In this document: positions 1 to 6,999 of the stretch, one piece after another
Numbering within the stretch: the first letter of the stretch is position 1
Layout of the letters: each line of letters starts with the position of its first letter
From: Bacteroidales bacterium UBA1711
GTDB lineage: Bacteria > Bacteroidota > Bacteroidia > Bacteroidales > P3
Assembly (NCBI GenBank): GCA_002317325.1
Contig: DCJB01000118.1
Span: 1 to 7,751, forward strand
Direction of reading: 5' to 3'
DNA length: 7,751 nt
Notes under the pieces: model-generated
What the model was told of the DNA's origin: nothing
What the model saw: only the letters and a program-made list of their open reading frames with translations
Database searches by the model: none
Program-made: the position numbers and the translations under genes

Positions 1-267
1 GAAGGCGCGGACGCCCACTTCTTCGTTGCGTTTGTCAAGTTGGCGGACGGCGGTGAGGAGCGGCTCCACTTTCTCGTCGTCGATGACCACCATGACGGCG
101 TTGTTCATTTCGGGCCAAGTGTGGGTGCCGCGGTGCGGGTCGCCGCTGAGGTGGCCCCGCCCTTGGACGTTCTCCCAAAAGGTGAAGCCCCTGATTTCGA
201 GTGCGTCAAGCATATACTCCACTCGCTCGGTGTTGGCCTGGTTGAAGACTATCATTACACTTTTCAT
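1..267 (-). CDS. PII-like small protein downstream of an RND pump (partial, 3' end outside window)
   Basis: The first 89 residues are present. The reading frame is open to the window edge, so the C-terminus is missing. The start ATG (265-267) lies 24 bases past the pump stop codon, so the gene is probably the next member of the efflux operon. The protein begins MKSVMIVFNQ and has an alternating beta-alpha-beta pattern: a strand at residues 2-8, a helix at about 11-24, then GFTFWENVQGRG (27-38), a loop with GDPHRGTHTWPEMN (42-55), a strand NAVMVVIDD (55-63) and a helix (65-79). This ferredoxin-like layout, with a Gly/His-rich loop where PII proteins carry their T-loop, resembles the PII-like proteins often encoded beside RND pumps in Bacteroidetes and, as DUF3240, in proteobacteria. 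Family members are small cytosolic proteins, generally trimeric. The ligand is not known here. A metal or nucleotide sensing role is inference. The assignment rests on recalled family resemblance, without a search. Confidence 0.72.
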   Translation of the reverse strand, partial: MKSVMIVFNQANTERVEYMLDALEIRGFTFWENVQGRGHLSGDPHRGTHTWPEMNNAVMVVIDDEKVEPLLTAVRQLDKRNEEVGVRAF

Positions 268-291
268 GATTCTCTGTTTTTCAGGTGGGGG

Positions 292-3200
292 TTATTTCTC
301 GTTGAGGTTGATGTTCATGAAGACGAACTTGCGGCGCAGTTTCGCCTTCTTCTCGGCGTCGCCCTTGCGCTCAAATACTCCGTACAGCACGGGCACGACT
401 ATGAGGGTGACCAAGGTGGACACCAGCAGGCCGCCGATGACCACTATGCCCATGGTGGTCCACAGTTCCGAACCCTCGCTCTTGCTGGTGGCCATGGGAA
501 TCATGCCGAGGACGGTGGTGAGGGCCGTCATCATCACGGGCCGCAGACGGCTCTGTCCCGAGAGGGCTATCGCCTCCTTCAGTTCGTAGCCCCGCTCGCG
601 CATGAGGTTGATGTAATCGACAAGCACAATGCCGTTCTTCACCACAATGCCGATGAGCAGGATGATGCCGAGCGAACCCACCATGTCGAGGCTCTGACCC
701 GTGATGGTGAGCGCAAGCGACATTCCCGACAGGGCGAAGGGGATGGCCATCATGATGATGAACGGGTTGGAGAACGACTCAAACTGCGAGGCCATGACGA
801 TATAGACAAGCATGAGGATGAGCAGCGCCAGCGTGAACATATCGCCGAAGGTCTTCTGCTGGTCCTCATAGCTGCCGGCGAGGGCCACGTGTATGCCCTG
901 CGGTATGTGCATATCGTCGAGTTCTTTCTGCACGCCCTCCGCCACCTCGGCTAAGGAGGCTTTGTAGGGGGTCACGCTCATGGTCAGATAGCGTTGGCGG
1001 TTCTTGCGCTCGATGGTCGGCGGGCACCAGTATTCCTCTATGGAGGCCAGCTCTTTCAGCTTGATGGACTTGCCGGATGCGGTGGTGAGCGAGAGCTCCT
1101 CTATGTCGGTGATGCTGTTGCGCGACTCTTCTTTCAGGCGGCACACAATGTCATACTCTTCGCCGTCTTCTTTCAGGAAGCCGCAGGTCATGCCGTTGAC
1201 GCGGTAGCGGACGCTGGCGGCCACCGCCGAACCGCTGAGGCCGTGCAGGGCCAGCTTTTGCTTGTCGAAGACTATCTTCAACTCGGCGCGGTCTTCGTCG
1301 CGCGAGATATGAATATCGCGGGCCCCTGCCACATTGTCCTGTATGCGGCGCTTCAACTGCTGCGAGAACTCGTTGGTCTCGTCAAAGTTGTAACCATACA
1401 CCTCCACGCTGAGGCTGTTGCTGCTCCCCATCCCCATGCCCCCTTCGGTCACGCGGTAGTTGATGATTTCGGGGTACTCGGCCAGCCTTTTGCGCACCTG
1501 CTCCTCCATCTCGAAGATGGTCTGCTGGCGGTCATACTTCTTAGTGCAGCGCACGTTCATGCTGATTTTGTTGTTGGTCGTACTGTTGAACAGTGCGGCT
1601 ATGTTGGCATCGTCATTCGAGCCGGCCGAAGTGGAGATAACAATCACGTCGTCGCCGAACATCTCTTGGAGGTCGCGTTCGATCTGGCGGGCGGTCTTGA
1701 GGGTCTCTTCTATTCGGGTGCCGCGTTGCAGTTCGGCGGTGATGCTCATGCGGCCGTTGTCCTGGTCTTTCATGAAGTCCATACCCACTTTGCCGAGGGC
1801 GAAGGGTATCATCGTGAGCAGGAAAAACACCAGTGCGACACTCAAGGTCACGCGCTTGTGGTCCAAACACCAGCGCAGCAGCTTCGCATACTTGGATTCC
1901 ACCTTGTCAAACCACTTGCCGAAGGTGTTGTCAAACGAGTACTTGCGGGCCTGCTGCTTGCGATTGTACGCCTCTTCCTCTATCTTGGTCAGGAAGAAGG
2001 GCTTCTCTTTGAGCATTTTGCTGGAGAGCATGGGAATGAGCGAAATGGCCGTGCAGGTGGACACGCACACCACTATGGTGACAATCCATCCCAGTTCCTT
2101 GAACATGATTCCGGCCATGCCGGGGAGCATGGTCAGCGGCACGAACACGGCCACGATAACCAGCGTGGTGGCGATAACCGAAATCCACACTTCGTTGGTG
2201 GCACAGATGGCCGCTTCGCGGGGGTTCTCGCCTCGGGAAATGTGCTTGGATATGTTCTCCAACACCACGATGGCGTCATCCACCACCATGCCGATGGCAA
2301 CGGTGAGTGAGGCCAGGGAAATGATGTTGAGCGAGCTGTCGGCAACCAGCAGGTAGATGAACGAGGTGATGAGCGAGATGGGGATGGTGAGCGATATGAT
2401 GATGGTGCTGCGCCAGTTGCCGAGGAAGATGAACACCACCAGCACGACGAACAGCAGCGCGTAGAAGATGCTCTCGGCCAAGCCGTTCACGGCGTTGACG
2501 ATTTCCTCCGAGCCGTCGGAAATAAGGGTGACCGTGATGTCGGGAGGCAGTGTCTTTTTTATCTCTTCCATTTTCTTCCTCACCTCCTTGGCTATGGCCA
2601 CGGTGTTGGCGCCGGTCTGCTTTGAAATCATCAGGCGTGCGCCGTCCATTCCGTTCACCTTCTCGTCGAGGGTGAGGTCTTTGATGGTGTCTCGCACGGT
2701 GGCGAGGTCACGGACGAAGATTTGCTTCCCGCCGATGGTGGCCACCACGATGTCGTTGATTTCCGAACTCTCGACATACTCGCCTTTCACGCGCATTTGG
2801 TACTGCTCTTTGCCCATTTTCACGGTGCCGGAGGCCAGGTCGAGGTTGTTGCTGCTGATGGCGCTGCCCACTGCTTCCACGCTCAGGTGGTAGGCGTCCA
2901 GCTGCTCGGGGTCGAGGTCGATGTAGATGTAGCGCTCGGGAGCGCCGCTGACGGAAATGTTGCCGATGCCATCTACCCGGTTCAGCACGTTGGTGACGTT
3001 TTCCTCAATGATGCGGTCCAGCCCGGGGTAGCTCTCCTTGGCTGTGAAGCCGTACATTATGATGGGACGCGAGTTGCTGTTGAGTTTCAGAATCATGGGA
3101 CGCGACACACCGTCGGGCAGGTTGTCATATACTAGGTCAACGTAGCTTCGTATGTCGTTGAGCGACTCATCGAGGTTCATTCCCCATTCAAATTCCATCA

Positions 3201-3474
3201 CCACAACTGACAGGTTGTCCTTGGAGGTGGAGGTGAGGTTTTTGAGGCCATCGACTGAGTTGAGGGCGTTCTCGATTATCTTCGTGACGTTGGTCTCAAT
3301 TTCGCTGGCATTGGCGCCGGCGTAGGTGGTCATCACCGTGATGTAGGGCGGGTCCATTTCGGGCAGCTGGTCAATGGGAAGACGCGTGAGCGAGAAAAGT
3401 CCCAGCACGATGACGGCCACAAAGACCAAACCCGTAGTGATGGGCTTGTTAATAGCAGTCTTGTATATAGCCAT
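292..3474 (-). CDS. RND-family multidrug efflux pump, HAE1 (AcrB/MexB) type
   Basis: This is the inner-membrane, proton-driven pump of a tripartite efflux complex; HAE1 pumps work as trimers that take up drugs and amphiphiles from the periplasm or membrane. Its 1060 residues are close to the usual 1030-1060. The two-fold layout is visible: TM1 at about 11-30, a large periplasmic loop (31-335), TM2-TM6 (about 333-483), TM7 (541-560), a second periplasmic loop (561-875) and TM8-TM12 (880-1033). The proton-relay residues are present: the Asp pair D399-D400 in GMVVDDAIVVLENI (TM4), K946 in GIVVKNGIVLVDY (TM10) and T983 after RLRPVMM (TM11). The canonical N-terminus MAIYKTAINKP fixes the start; it is preceded by an AT-rich stretch rather than a strong Shine-Dalgarno. 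The tail after about residue 1035 is short and basic. The gene lies 32 bases after the four-helix-bundle gene and downstream of its adaptor. Substrates cannot be predicted. The acidic/lysine/threonine relay set and the length fit HAE1 better than the heavy-metal (CusA) branch. Confidence 0.97.
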   Translation of the reverse strand: MAIYKTAINKPITTGLVFVAVIVLGLFSLTRLPIDQLPEMDPPYITVMTTYAGANASEIETNVTKIIENALNSVDGLKNLTSTSKDNLSVVVMEFEWGMNLDESLNDIRSYVDLVYDNLPDGVSRPMILKLNSNSRPIIMYGFTAKESYPGLDRIIEENVTNVLNRVDGIGNISVSGAPERYIYIDLDPEQLDAYHLSVEAVGSAISSNNLDLASGTVKMGKEQYQMRVKGEYVESSEINDIVVATIGGKQIFVRDLATVRDTIKDLTLDEKVNGMDGARLMISKQTGANTVAIAKEVRKKMEEIKKTLPPDITVTLISDGSEEIVNAVNGLAESIFYALLFVVLVVFIFLGNWRSTIIISLTIPISLITSFIYLLVADSSLNIISLASLTVAIGMVVDDAIVVLENISKHISRGENPREAAICATNEVWISVIATTLVIVAVFVPLTMLPGMAGIMFKELGWIVTIVVCVSTCTAISLIPMLSSKMLKEKPFFLTKIEEEAYNRKQQARKYSFDNTFGKWFDKVESKYAKLLRWCLDHKRVTLSVALVFFLLTMIPFALGKVGMDFMKDQDNGRMSITAELQRGTRIEETLKTARQIERDLQEMFGDDVIVISTSAGSNDDANIAALFNSTTNNKISMNVRCTKKYDRQQTIFEMEEQVRKRLAEYPEIINYRVTEGGMGMGSSNSLSVEVYGYNFDETNEFSQQLKRRIQDNVAGARDIHISRDEDRAELKIVFDKQKLALHGLSGSAVAASVRYRVNGMTCGFLKEDGEEYDIVCRLKEESRNSITDIEELSLTTASGKSIKLKELASIEEYWCPPTIERKNRQRYLTMSVTPYKASLAEVAEGVQKELDDMHIPQGIHVALAGSYEDQQKTFGDMFTLALLILMLVYIVMASQFESFSNPFIIMMAIPFALSGMSLALTITGQSLDMVGSLGIILLIGIVVKNGIVLVDYINLMRERGYELKEAIALSGQSRLRPVMMTALTTVLGMIPMATSKSEGSELWTTMGIVVIGGLLVSTLVTLIVVPVLYGVFERKGDAEKKAKLRRKFVFMNINLNEK

Positions 3475-3498
3475 TTCTTTGTTATTTAATGTTTAAGA

Positions 3499-3515
3499 TT
3501 TAAGAATTAAGAATT
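3499..3515. repeat. AT-rich repeat at the 3' edge of the four-helix-bundle cassette
   Basis: The plus strand reads TTTAAGAATTAAGAATT, a tandem pair of the unit TTAAGAATT. It is the inverted counterpart of the sequence at 3886-3902, with 15 of 17 positions matching. A weaker continuation (TTTAAGA) lies just outside it at 3492-3498. The stop codon of the four-helix-bundle gene (3507-3509) lies inside the repeat, so the cassette gene ends within its own boundary sequence. In the transcript this arm can pair with the arm at the other end of the gene. Confidence 0.8.
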
Positions 3516-3881
3516 TGTCGGCAGCATATTGGCCTTCTTCGTCTTGATGACGGTGGTGAGCAGTTTGAGTATTTCTTCGCAGTCCGAGTAGAGCGATTCA
3601 TATTCATTTTGTTCGAGGTAGTCTGTTCGGTAGAGCAGTTCTATCCAGTAGAGCGACTCTCGACACTCTTTGAGAGCGATGAAGGCTTTTGATATGAAAT
3701 CCTTGTCGCTTATGGAACTTTGAGCCTCGTTCATGTTGGCTCCAATGCTTGTGCCGCTGCGGAGAAGCTGTTTGGAGATGTCGTATTCTCGCTTTTCGTC
3801 AACGAGGTATTGGCGCAGCCGAACCACTCGTACTGAAAAGTTCATGCACTTGCCGAGAAAAAACTCCCTACCTGTTGCCAT
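3507..3881 (-). CDS. Four-helix-bundle protein of the S23/IVP family (23S rRNA intervening-sequence protein)
   Basis: The protein has 124 residues from the ATG at 3879-3881. It is all-helical with four amphipathic segments, at about 12-28, 33-52, 58-84 and 91-114. The signature of the family (Pfam PF05635, TIGR02436) is clear: SKQLLRSGTSIGANMNEAQ (36-54), then SDKDFISKAFIALKE (58-72) and ESLYWIELL (75-83). The family was first found encoded within intervening sequences of 23S rRNA genes; free-standing copies are common in Bacteroidetes. It forms a small helical bundle that oligomerises and probably binds nucleic acid, and it resembles the Avd accessory protein of diversity-generating retroelements. 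Its role is not established. A TTG start at 3908 would add 9 residues and overlap the adaptor stop codon as TTGA. The ATG is preferred because it leaves the family's usual short leader before NFSVRVV. The gene interrupts the normal adaptor-pump order, is flanked by inverted AT-rich repeats, and is near 45-50% G+C by hand count against about 55-60% in pump segments. Confidence 0.93.
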   Translation of the reverse strand: MATGREFFLGKCMNFSVRVVRLRQYLVDEKREYDISKQLLRSGTSIGANMNEAQSSISDKDFISKAFIALKECRESLYWIELLYRTDYLEQNEYESLYSDCEEILKLLTTVIKTKKANMLPTNS

Positions 3882-3882
3882 C

Positions 3883-3920
3883 AATAATTCTTGATTCTTA
3901 ATTATCAATTCTTAATTATT
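3883..3920. repeat. AT-rich repeat cluster at the 5' edge of the four-helix-bundle cassette
   Basis: Two copies of the unit AATTCTTAATT (plus strand) occur here. One is at 3886-3902 (AATTCTTGATTCTTAAT) and one at 3907-3920 (AATTCTTAATTATT), separated by TATC. The first is the inverted partner of 3499-3515. The cluster contains the last four sense codons of the adaptor gene (IIKN) and its TGA stop at 3905-3907. It ends just before the preferred ATG of the four-helix-bundle gene. In the minus-strand transcript it gives an AU-rich leader that could pair with the far arm, bringing the ends of the cassette together. Confidence 0.8.
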
Positions 3921-4936
3921 TCAAGTTTGCATCCGTCCACGAGGCGGGCCTGGCCGGTCACCACCAGCTCGTCGCCTTCTTTCAGGTCGCCGGCTTTCAC
4001 GGGGATAATCTCTATGCGGTCGTCGAAGCGCTGTCCGAGGAGGACGGCCACGCGGTGGGCGGTGCCGTTGTGGTTGGTGAAGACGTAGCGGTCGTTGCTC
4101 CCCGTGAGTTTCAGCACGCTCTGATAGGGGGCGATGATGGCGTCCATCTCTCCGAGGGCGAGGGTGGTCTTTATGTACATACCCGGGCGGATTTTCTCGC
4201 CGCTGTTGGGTATGTTGAGCTTGGCCTGAAAGGTGTGGGTGGCGGGGTCGATGGTGGGATAGACTATCTCGATGGTGGCGGGGAACACTCTCTCGGGGTA
4301 GATGTCGCTCCGTACCTCCACCTTCATGCCTTGGCGGACGAGGGGAAAATAGCTCTCGGGTATGTTGATGATGGCTTTGAGACGGTTGATTTGGGTGAGG
4401 GTGAGGATGGGGGAGCCGGTGTACATTTCGCCGTCCTCAAAGTTCTTGGCGCTGATGACTCCGGGAAATTGGGCGCGTACAAATGTGTTCTCGTTCTGGA
4501 AACGCTCGGTCTCCACCAGCACGTCATATCCGGCCTTGGTCTGGTCATACACCTGCTGGCTGATGCTCCCCGAGGCCTTCAGGGCTGAGACTCGGTCGAG
4601 TTCGGTCTTGGTGTTGGCCAGGTTGATACGGGTGCTGTTGAGCTGGGTCTGGTCCATGCGCACCAGCATGGCGCCTTTCGACACCCGGTTGCCCACCTCC
4701 ACGTATATGTGTTCGATGTGACCCGTGATGGACGGTGAAATATTCATGGTCTCATAGCCTTCCAGCGTGCTGGAGAGCTCAATGCTCTTGGCTATGCGCT
4801 CGCTCTCGAGCGTCTGTACTTTAACCTTTTCGGCCTCCTTCTTGGTGGTGGTGGCCTCTTGGTCGCCTTTCCCGCCGCAGGCAGCGAGGCTGCTCAGGGC
4901 TATGACGACGGTTGCGATGCGGAATGCTTTATTCAT
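3905..4936 (-). CDS. RND efflux periplasmic adaptor (membrane fusion protein), lipoprotein
   Basis: This is the adaptor that links the inner-membrane pump to the outer-membrane channel. It has 343 residues, within the family's usual range. The N-terminus is a lipoprotein signal: charged MNKAFR, a hydrophobic core, and a lipobox SLAAC with the acylated cysteine at residue 20, followed by a flexible charged linker. The split biotinyl-lipoyl-like domain is visible as ISPSITGHIEHIYVEVGNRVSKGAML (66-91) and FVRAQFPGVISAKNFEDGEMYTGSPIL (152-178). A short alpha-helical hairpin lies between them (about 97-148). The beta-barrel domain covers about 184-260, including VEVRSDIYPERVFPATIEIVYPTIDPATHTFQAKL and the typical IRPGMYIKTTL. 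The membrane-proximal domain covers about 265-343. The gene lies 63 bases after the channel gene. Its TGA stop and last four codons fall inside the repeat bordering the four-helix-bundle gene. The C-terminus (GDELVVTGQARLVDGCKLEI) still looks complete for the family, so any insertion did not remove a domain. Confidence 0.95.
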   Translation of the reverse strand: MNKAFRIATVVIALSSLAACGGKGDQEATTTKKEAEKVKVQTLESERIAKSIELSSTLEGYETMNISPSITGHIEHIYVEVGNRVSKGAMLVRMDQTQLNSTRINLANTKTELDRVSALKASGSISQQVYDQTKAGYDVLVETERFQNENTFVRAQFPGVISAKNFEDGEMYTGSPILTLTQINRLKAIINIPESYFPLVRQGMKVEVRSDIYPERVFPATIEIVYPTIDPATHTFQAKLNIPNSGEKIRPGMYIKTTLALGEMDAIIAPYQSVLKLTGSNDRYVFTNHNGTAHRVAVLLGQRFDDRIEIIPVKAGDLKEGDELVVTGQARLVDGCKLEIIKN

Positions 4937-4999
4937 TGCTTTATTCTTTTGTTTGTTCTTGGTAACGGTGAGACGATTGTCTTTGTTCTTTTGCAGGGG

Positions 5000-6292
5000 T
5001 CAGAGACCCAGCAGCTGCTCCAGTGCCACGTATGCGTTCACGGCCGTCAGCACGGCCTGTATGTAGTTGCTCTGGGCGGTGATGATGTCGGTGCTGGCGT
5101 TGGTCACCTCGAGATTGCTGGCGTAGCCGTGGGCGAATTTCTCGGTGGTGTTGTTGAACACGCGCCGCGTCACGTCGAGGTTCTGCCGCTGAATCTTGTA
5201 GGTCTCCAAAGCGGTGATGAGGTCGTAGCAGAGCTGGCTGTACTGCACGCGCAGACCGTTCTCGGCCTGGGCCTTGCTGTTGCGGGTCTCTTGCAGCGAT
5301 ATGTTGGCGGCCTTGATTTTTGCCCACCGGGTGCCGCTCTGGAAGAGGGGGAGGCTCACGCTCGCACCTATCATGTTCGGCGGCGTCATGTTGAATCCCT
5401 GGTCTTTGCCGAAATAGGTCTTGTTGCTGTACTGGTAATAGACCGACAGGGTGGGGGTGCAGTCCATCCACGCCAGCGTCACTTGGTCTTTCGACAGCTT
5501 CTCGCTCTGCACCAGCAGACGGTAGCTGTAGTTGTTCTCAATGTTGAATCCCGTAGTGGTCAGGCTGGCGGCTTCGTCAAGGTCGAGAAGGTCGCCCACT
5601 TTGGTGGTCAGTTCAACGGGGGTGTTCACATCGGTGCCGAGTACGAGTATCAGCGAGTTGTATAACGCCTTGAGGGTTAGTTTGGTCGAACTGAGGCTGT
5701 TGCGGAGGGTCGCAACCTGCACCATCAGTTTGTCGGCGCTGACTTGTTCGGCTGCCCCGGCATCCACGCTGGCCTGTGTCGTTTGGTAGAGCTTCTCCAT
5801 GTTGGCCACGCTTGAGTCAAGCAGTCCCACAGTCTCTTCCATCACGAGGATGGAGGAGTAGATGCTCCGCACATTGGCCTTGGTCTCTTGTATCGACTGC
5901 TGGCGGGTGATGTCTGCCATCGTGAGCGATATGTTGCTAATCATCGCTCCCACCACTTGGGCGCCGGTGAGCGCCATCGAGGTGGTGAGGCTGAACGTGC
6001 CCGAGGGGTTCATGGCTATGCTCATGCCCTGCATGGGAATGGAATAGCCGCACATATTGGAGTAATCGAATGCGGCCTTCACCTGGGGCAGCATTGAGGA
6101 GATGGTCTGCCAGCGCGAGGCTTCGGCCTTCTTCACGTCGAGGGCGGAGTTTTGGAGCGTGTAGTTGTGTTCCACGGCATACTGCTGGGCCTCTTCCAAC
6201 GACAGCCGCAGCGGCTGCGCCTCCTGGGCCGACAGCCTTGTCATGCCAAAGCACGCAACCGCAAGTCCGAGTAGTAATTTCTTTGTGTTCAT
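5000..6292 (-). CDS. TolC-family outer-membrane efflux channel protein
   Basis: This is the outer-membrane exit duct of the efflux complex; the family forms trimers with a beta-barrel and a long periplasmic helical tunnel. It has 430 residues, close to the usual length. An N-terminal signal peptide is visible (MNTKK, a hydrophobic stretch 6-17, then LSA before Gln23, a plausible signal peptidase I site). There is no lipobox cysteine at the cleavage position. The internal duplication typical of the family is present. Each half has a helical segment of the GA/GY...V...L...A pattern: VDAGAAEQVSADKLMVQVA (176-194) with a helix to ALYNSLILVLG (209-219), and FAHGYASNLEVTNASTDII (386-404) with a helix ending at YVALEQLLG (421-429). 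Barrel strands are suggested around 74-110 and 281-316 (SVYYQYSNKTYF, ASVSLPLFQSG). The start codon overlaps the stop of the upstream TetR gene as ATGA, which implies translational coupling. Confidence 0.94.
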   Translation of the reverse strand: MNTKKLLLGLAVACFGMTRLSAQEAQPLRLSLEEAQQYAVEHNYTLQNSALDVKKAEASRWQTISSMLPQVKAAFDYSNMCGYSIPMQGMSIAMNPSGTFSLTTSMALTGAQVVGAMISNISLTMADITRQQSIQETKANVRSIYSSILVMEETVGLLDSSVANMEKLYQTTQASVDAGAAEQVSADKLMVQVATLRNSLSSTKLTLKALYNSLILVLGTDVNTPVELTTKVGDLLDLDEAASLTTTGFNIENNYSYRLLVQSEKLSKDQVTLAWMDCTPTLSVYYQYSNKTYFGKDQGFNMTPPNMIGASVSLPLFQSGTRWAKIKAANISLQETRNSKAQAENGLRVQYSQLCYDLITALETYKIQRQNLDVTRRVFNNTTEKFAHGYASNLEVTNASTDIITAQSNYIQAVLTAVNAYVALEQLLGL

Positions 6293-6909
6293 TGTATTTG
6301 TATTTTCGATTTAATATCTTGTGAGTCTAACCGTTCTATGGCCGGCACCGACAGCAGCCCCCGCAGGAAGGTGTATCCCCCTTCGCCAATCATTCCGAGG
6401 GTCTCGGTGGTCATTTCGTGGGACGTCACTTTGCTGAAGAAGTGGTGCAGCACAGCCACCGACCGGTCTATATCCACGTCCTTCCGCAGTTCGCCCCGCT
6501 CGGCGGCTATGCGCAAGGCGGCCTTTATCTCGCCGGTCCTCAATGCCGACTTGCTCTCGAAGTATTTGCGGTACAGGTCGGGGTAGAGCGACTTCATGTC
6601 GTTCAGCGTCAGGTTTAGTTCGTGGTTGTATTTTCCCCAGAACAGGAACAGCGAGAGCATCAGCGACACGGGCGATTCGTTGTTGTCCACAACCTCCTTC
6701 TTCTTCTCCTCCATCGTCACCGTCATGTACTCCAAAAAGGCTTCTAACAATTCCTCTTTGTTGGCGAAATGGGTGTACAGCGTCCGCTTGGAAATATGCA
6801 GTTCGCTCGCAATGTCGTCCATCGTGATACGCTTGCATCCATGGGCGAGGAATAGCTTGGCGGTCGATTTGATTATTTGTGTCTTGATGTGAGAATCCTG
6901 TGTTTCCAT
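6289..6909 (-). CDS. TetR/AcrR-family transcriptional regulator of the efflux operon
   Basis: This protein of 206 residues is a DNA-binding regulator of the TetR family, usually a dimeric repressor released by a small ligand. The N-terminal helix-turn-helix domain is clear: IKSTAKLFLAHGCKRITMDDIASELHISKRTLYTHFANKEELLEAFL (13-59), with the turn at about 38-40 and the recognition helix SKRTLYTHF (40-48). The remainder (about 60-200) is an all-helical ligand and dimerisation domain without recognisable sequence motifs. The reading frame stays open upstream to 7191, but ATG at 6907-6909 is the right start: it gives a family-typical N-terminus, lies about 57 bases after the promoter -7 element, and the upstream extension is low-complexity and crosses the promoter. 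The gene is first in the operon and its stop overlaps the channel-gene start by 4 bases. It therefore probably regulates itself and the pump genes. Repression rather than activation is inferred from family habit. Confidence 0.95.
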   Translation of the reverse strand: METQDSHIKTQIIKSTAKLFLAHGCKRITMDDIASELHISKRTLYTHFANKEELLEAFLEYMTVTMEEKKKEVVDNNESPVSLMLSLFLFWGKYNHELNLTLNDMKSLYPDLYRKYFESKSALRTGEIKAALRIAAERGELRKDVDIDRSVAVLHHFFSKVTSHEMTTETLGMIGEGGYTFLRGLLSVPAIERLDSQDIKSKIQIQ

Positions 6910-6966
6910 TGGTGTTGAGTGTGTTGTGTCGATTTTTCCTGCTTCTTCGAGTGGCGAAACGGTTTG

Positions 6967-6999
6967 CAAAGGTACAAAAAAACTCTGAAAACCGAAAAA
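6967..6999 (-). promoter_or_regulatory. Bacteroidetes-type promoter of the efflux operon
   Basis: On the minus strand the sequence TACCTTTG at 6974-6967 matches the Bacteroidetes -7 consensus TAnnTTTG at every fixed position. At the expected distance upstream (spacer 19-21 bases) there is only a T-rich stretch (TTTTTC at 6999-6994), a weak version of the -33 TTTG element. The predicted transcription start is near 6960, giving a tetR leader of about 50 bases. The -33 region lies in the loop and arm of the inverted repeat at 6978-7014, so a protein or RNA structure there would directly affect this promoter. Confidence 0.7.

Noticed and set aside
994..2310. Long plus-strand open frame (438 codons), with similar ones at 40-954, 1460-2356 and 2468-2893, antisense to the pump gene
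   Set aside because: They lie entirely opposite a well-conserved RND pump gene whose codons favour G/C in the third position, which removes stops from the opposite strand. The predicted proteins are His/Gly/Ala-rich without domain pattern.
4952..4990. Direct repeat TTTGTTCTT (plus strand) at 4952-4960 and 4982-4990 in the channel-adaptor gap
   Set aside because: Two copies of a nine-base low-complexity word in an A/C-rich leader are easily due to chance. No dyad symmetry or promoter goes with them.
4859..5665. Plus-strand open frame (268 codons) across the adaptor/channel junction, and the frame at 4055-4588
   Set aside because: They are antisense to the channel and adaptor genes, have no recognisable motifs, and show the same composition artefact.
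6946..6958. Short inverted repeat TTCG-N5-CGAA in the tetR leader as a possible operator
   Set aside because: Four-base arms are too short to separate from chance, and the 15-bp repeat beside the promoter is a far better operator candidate.
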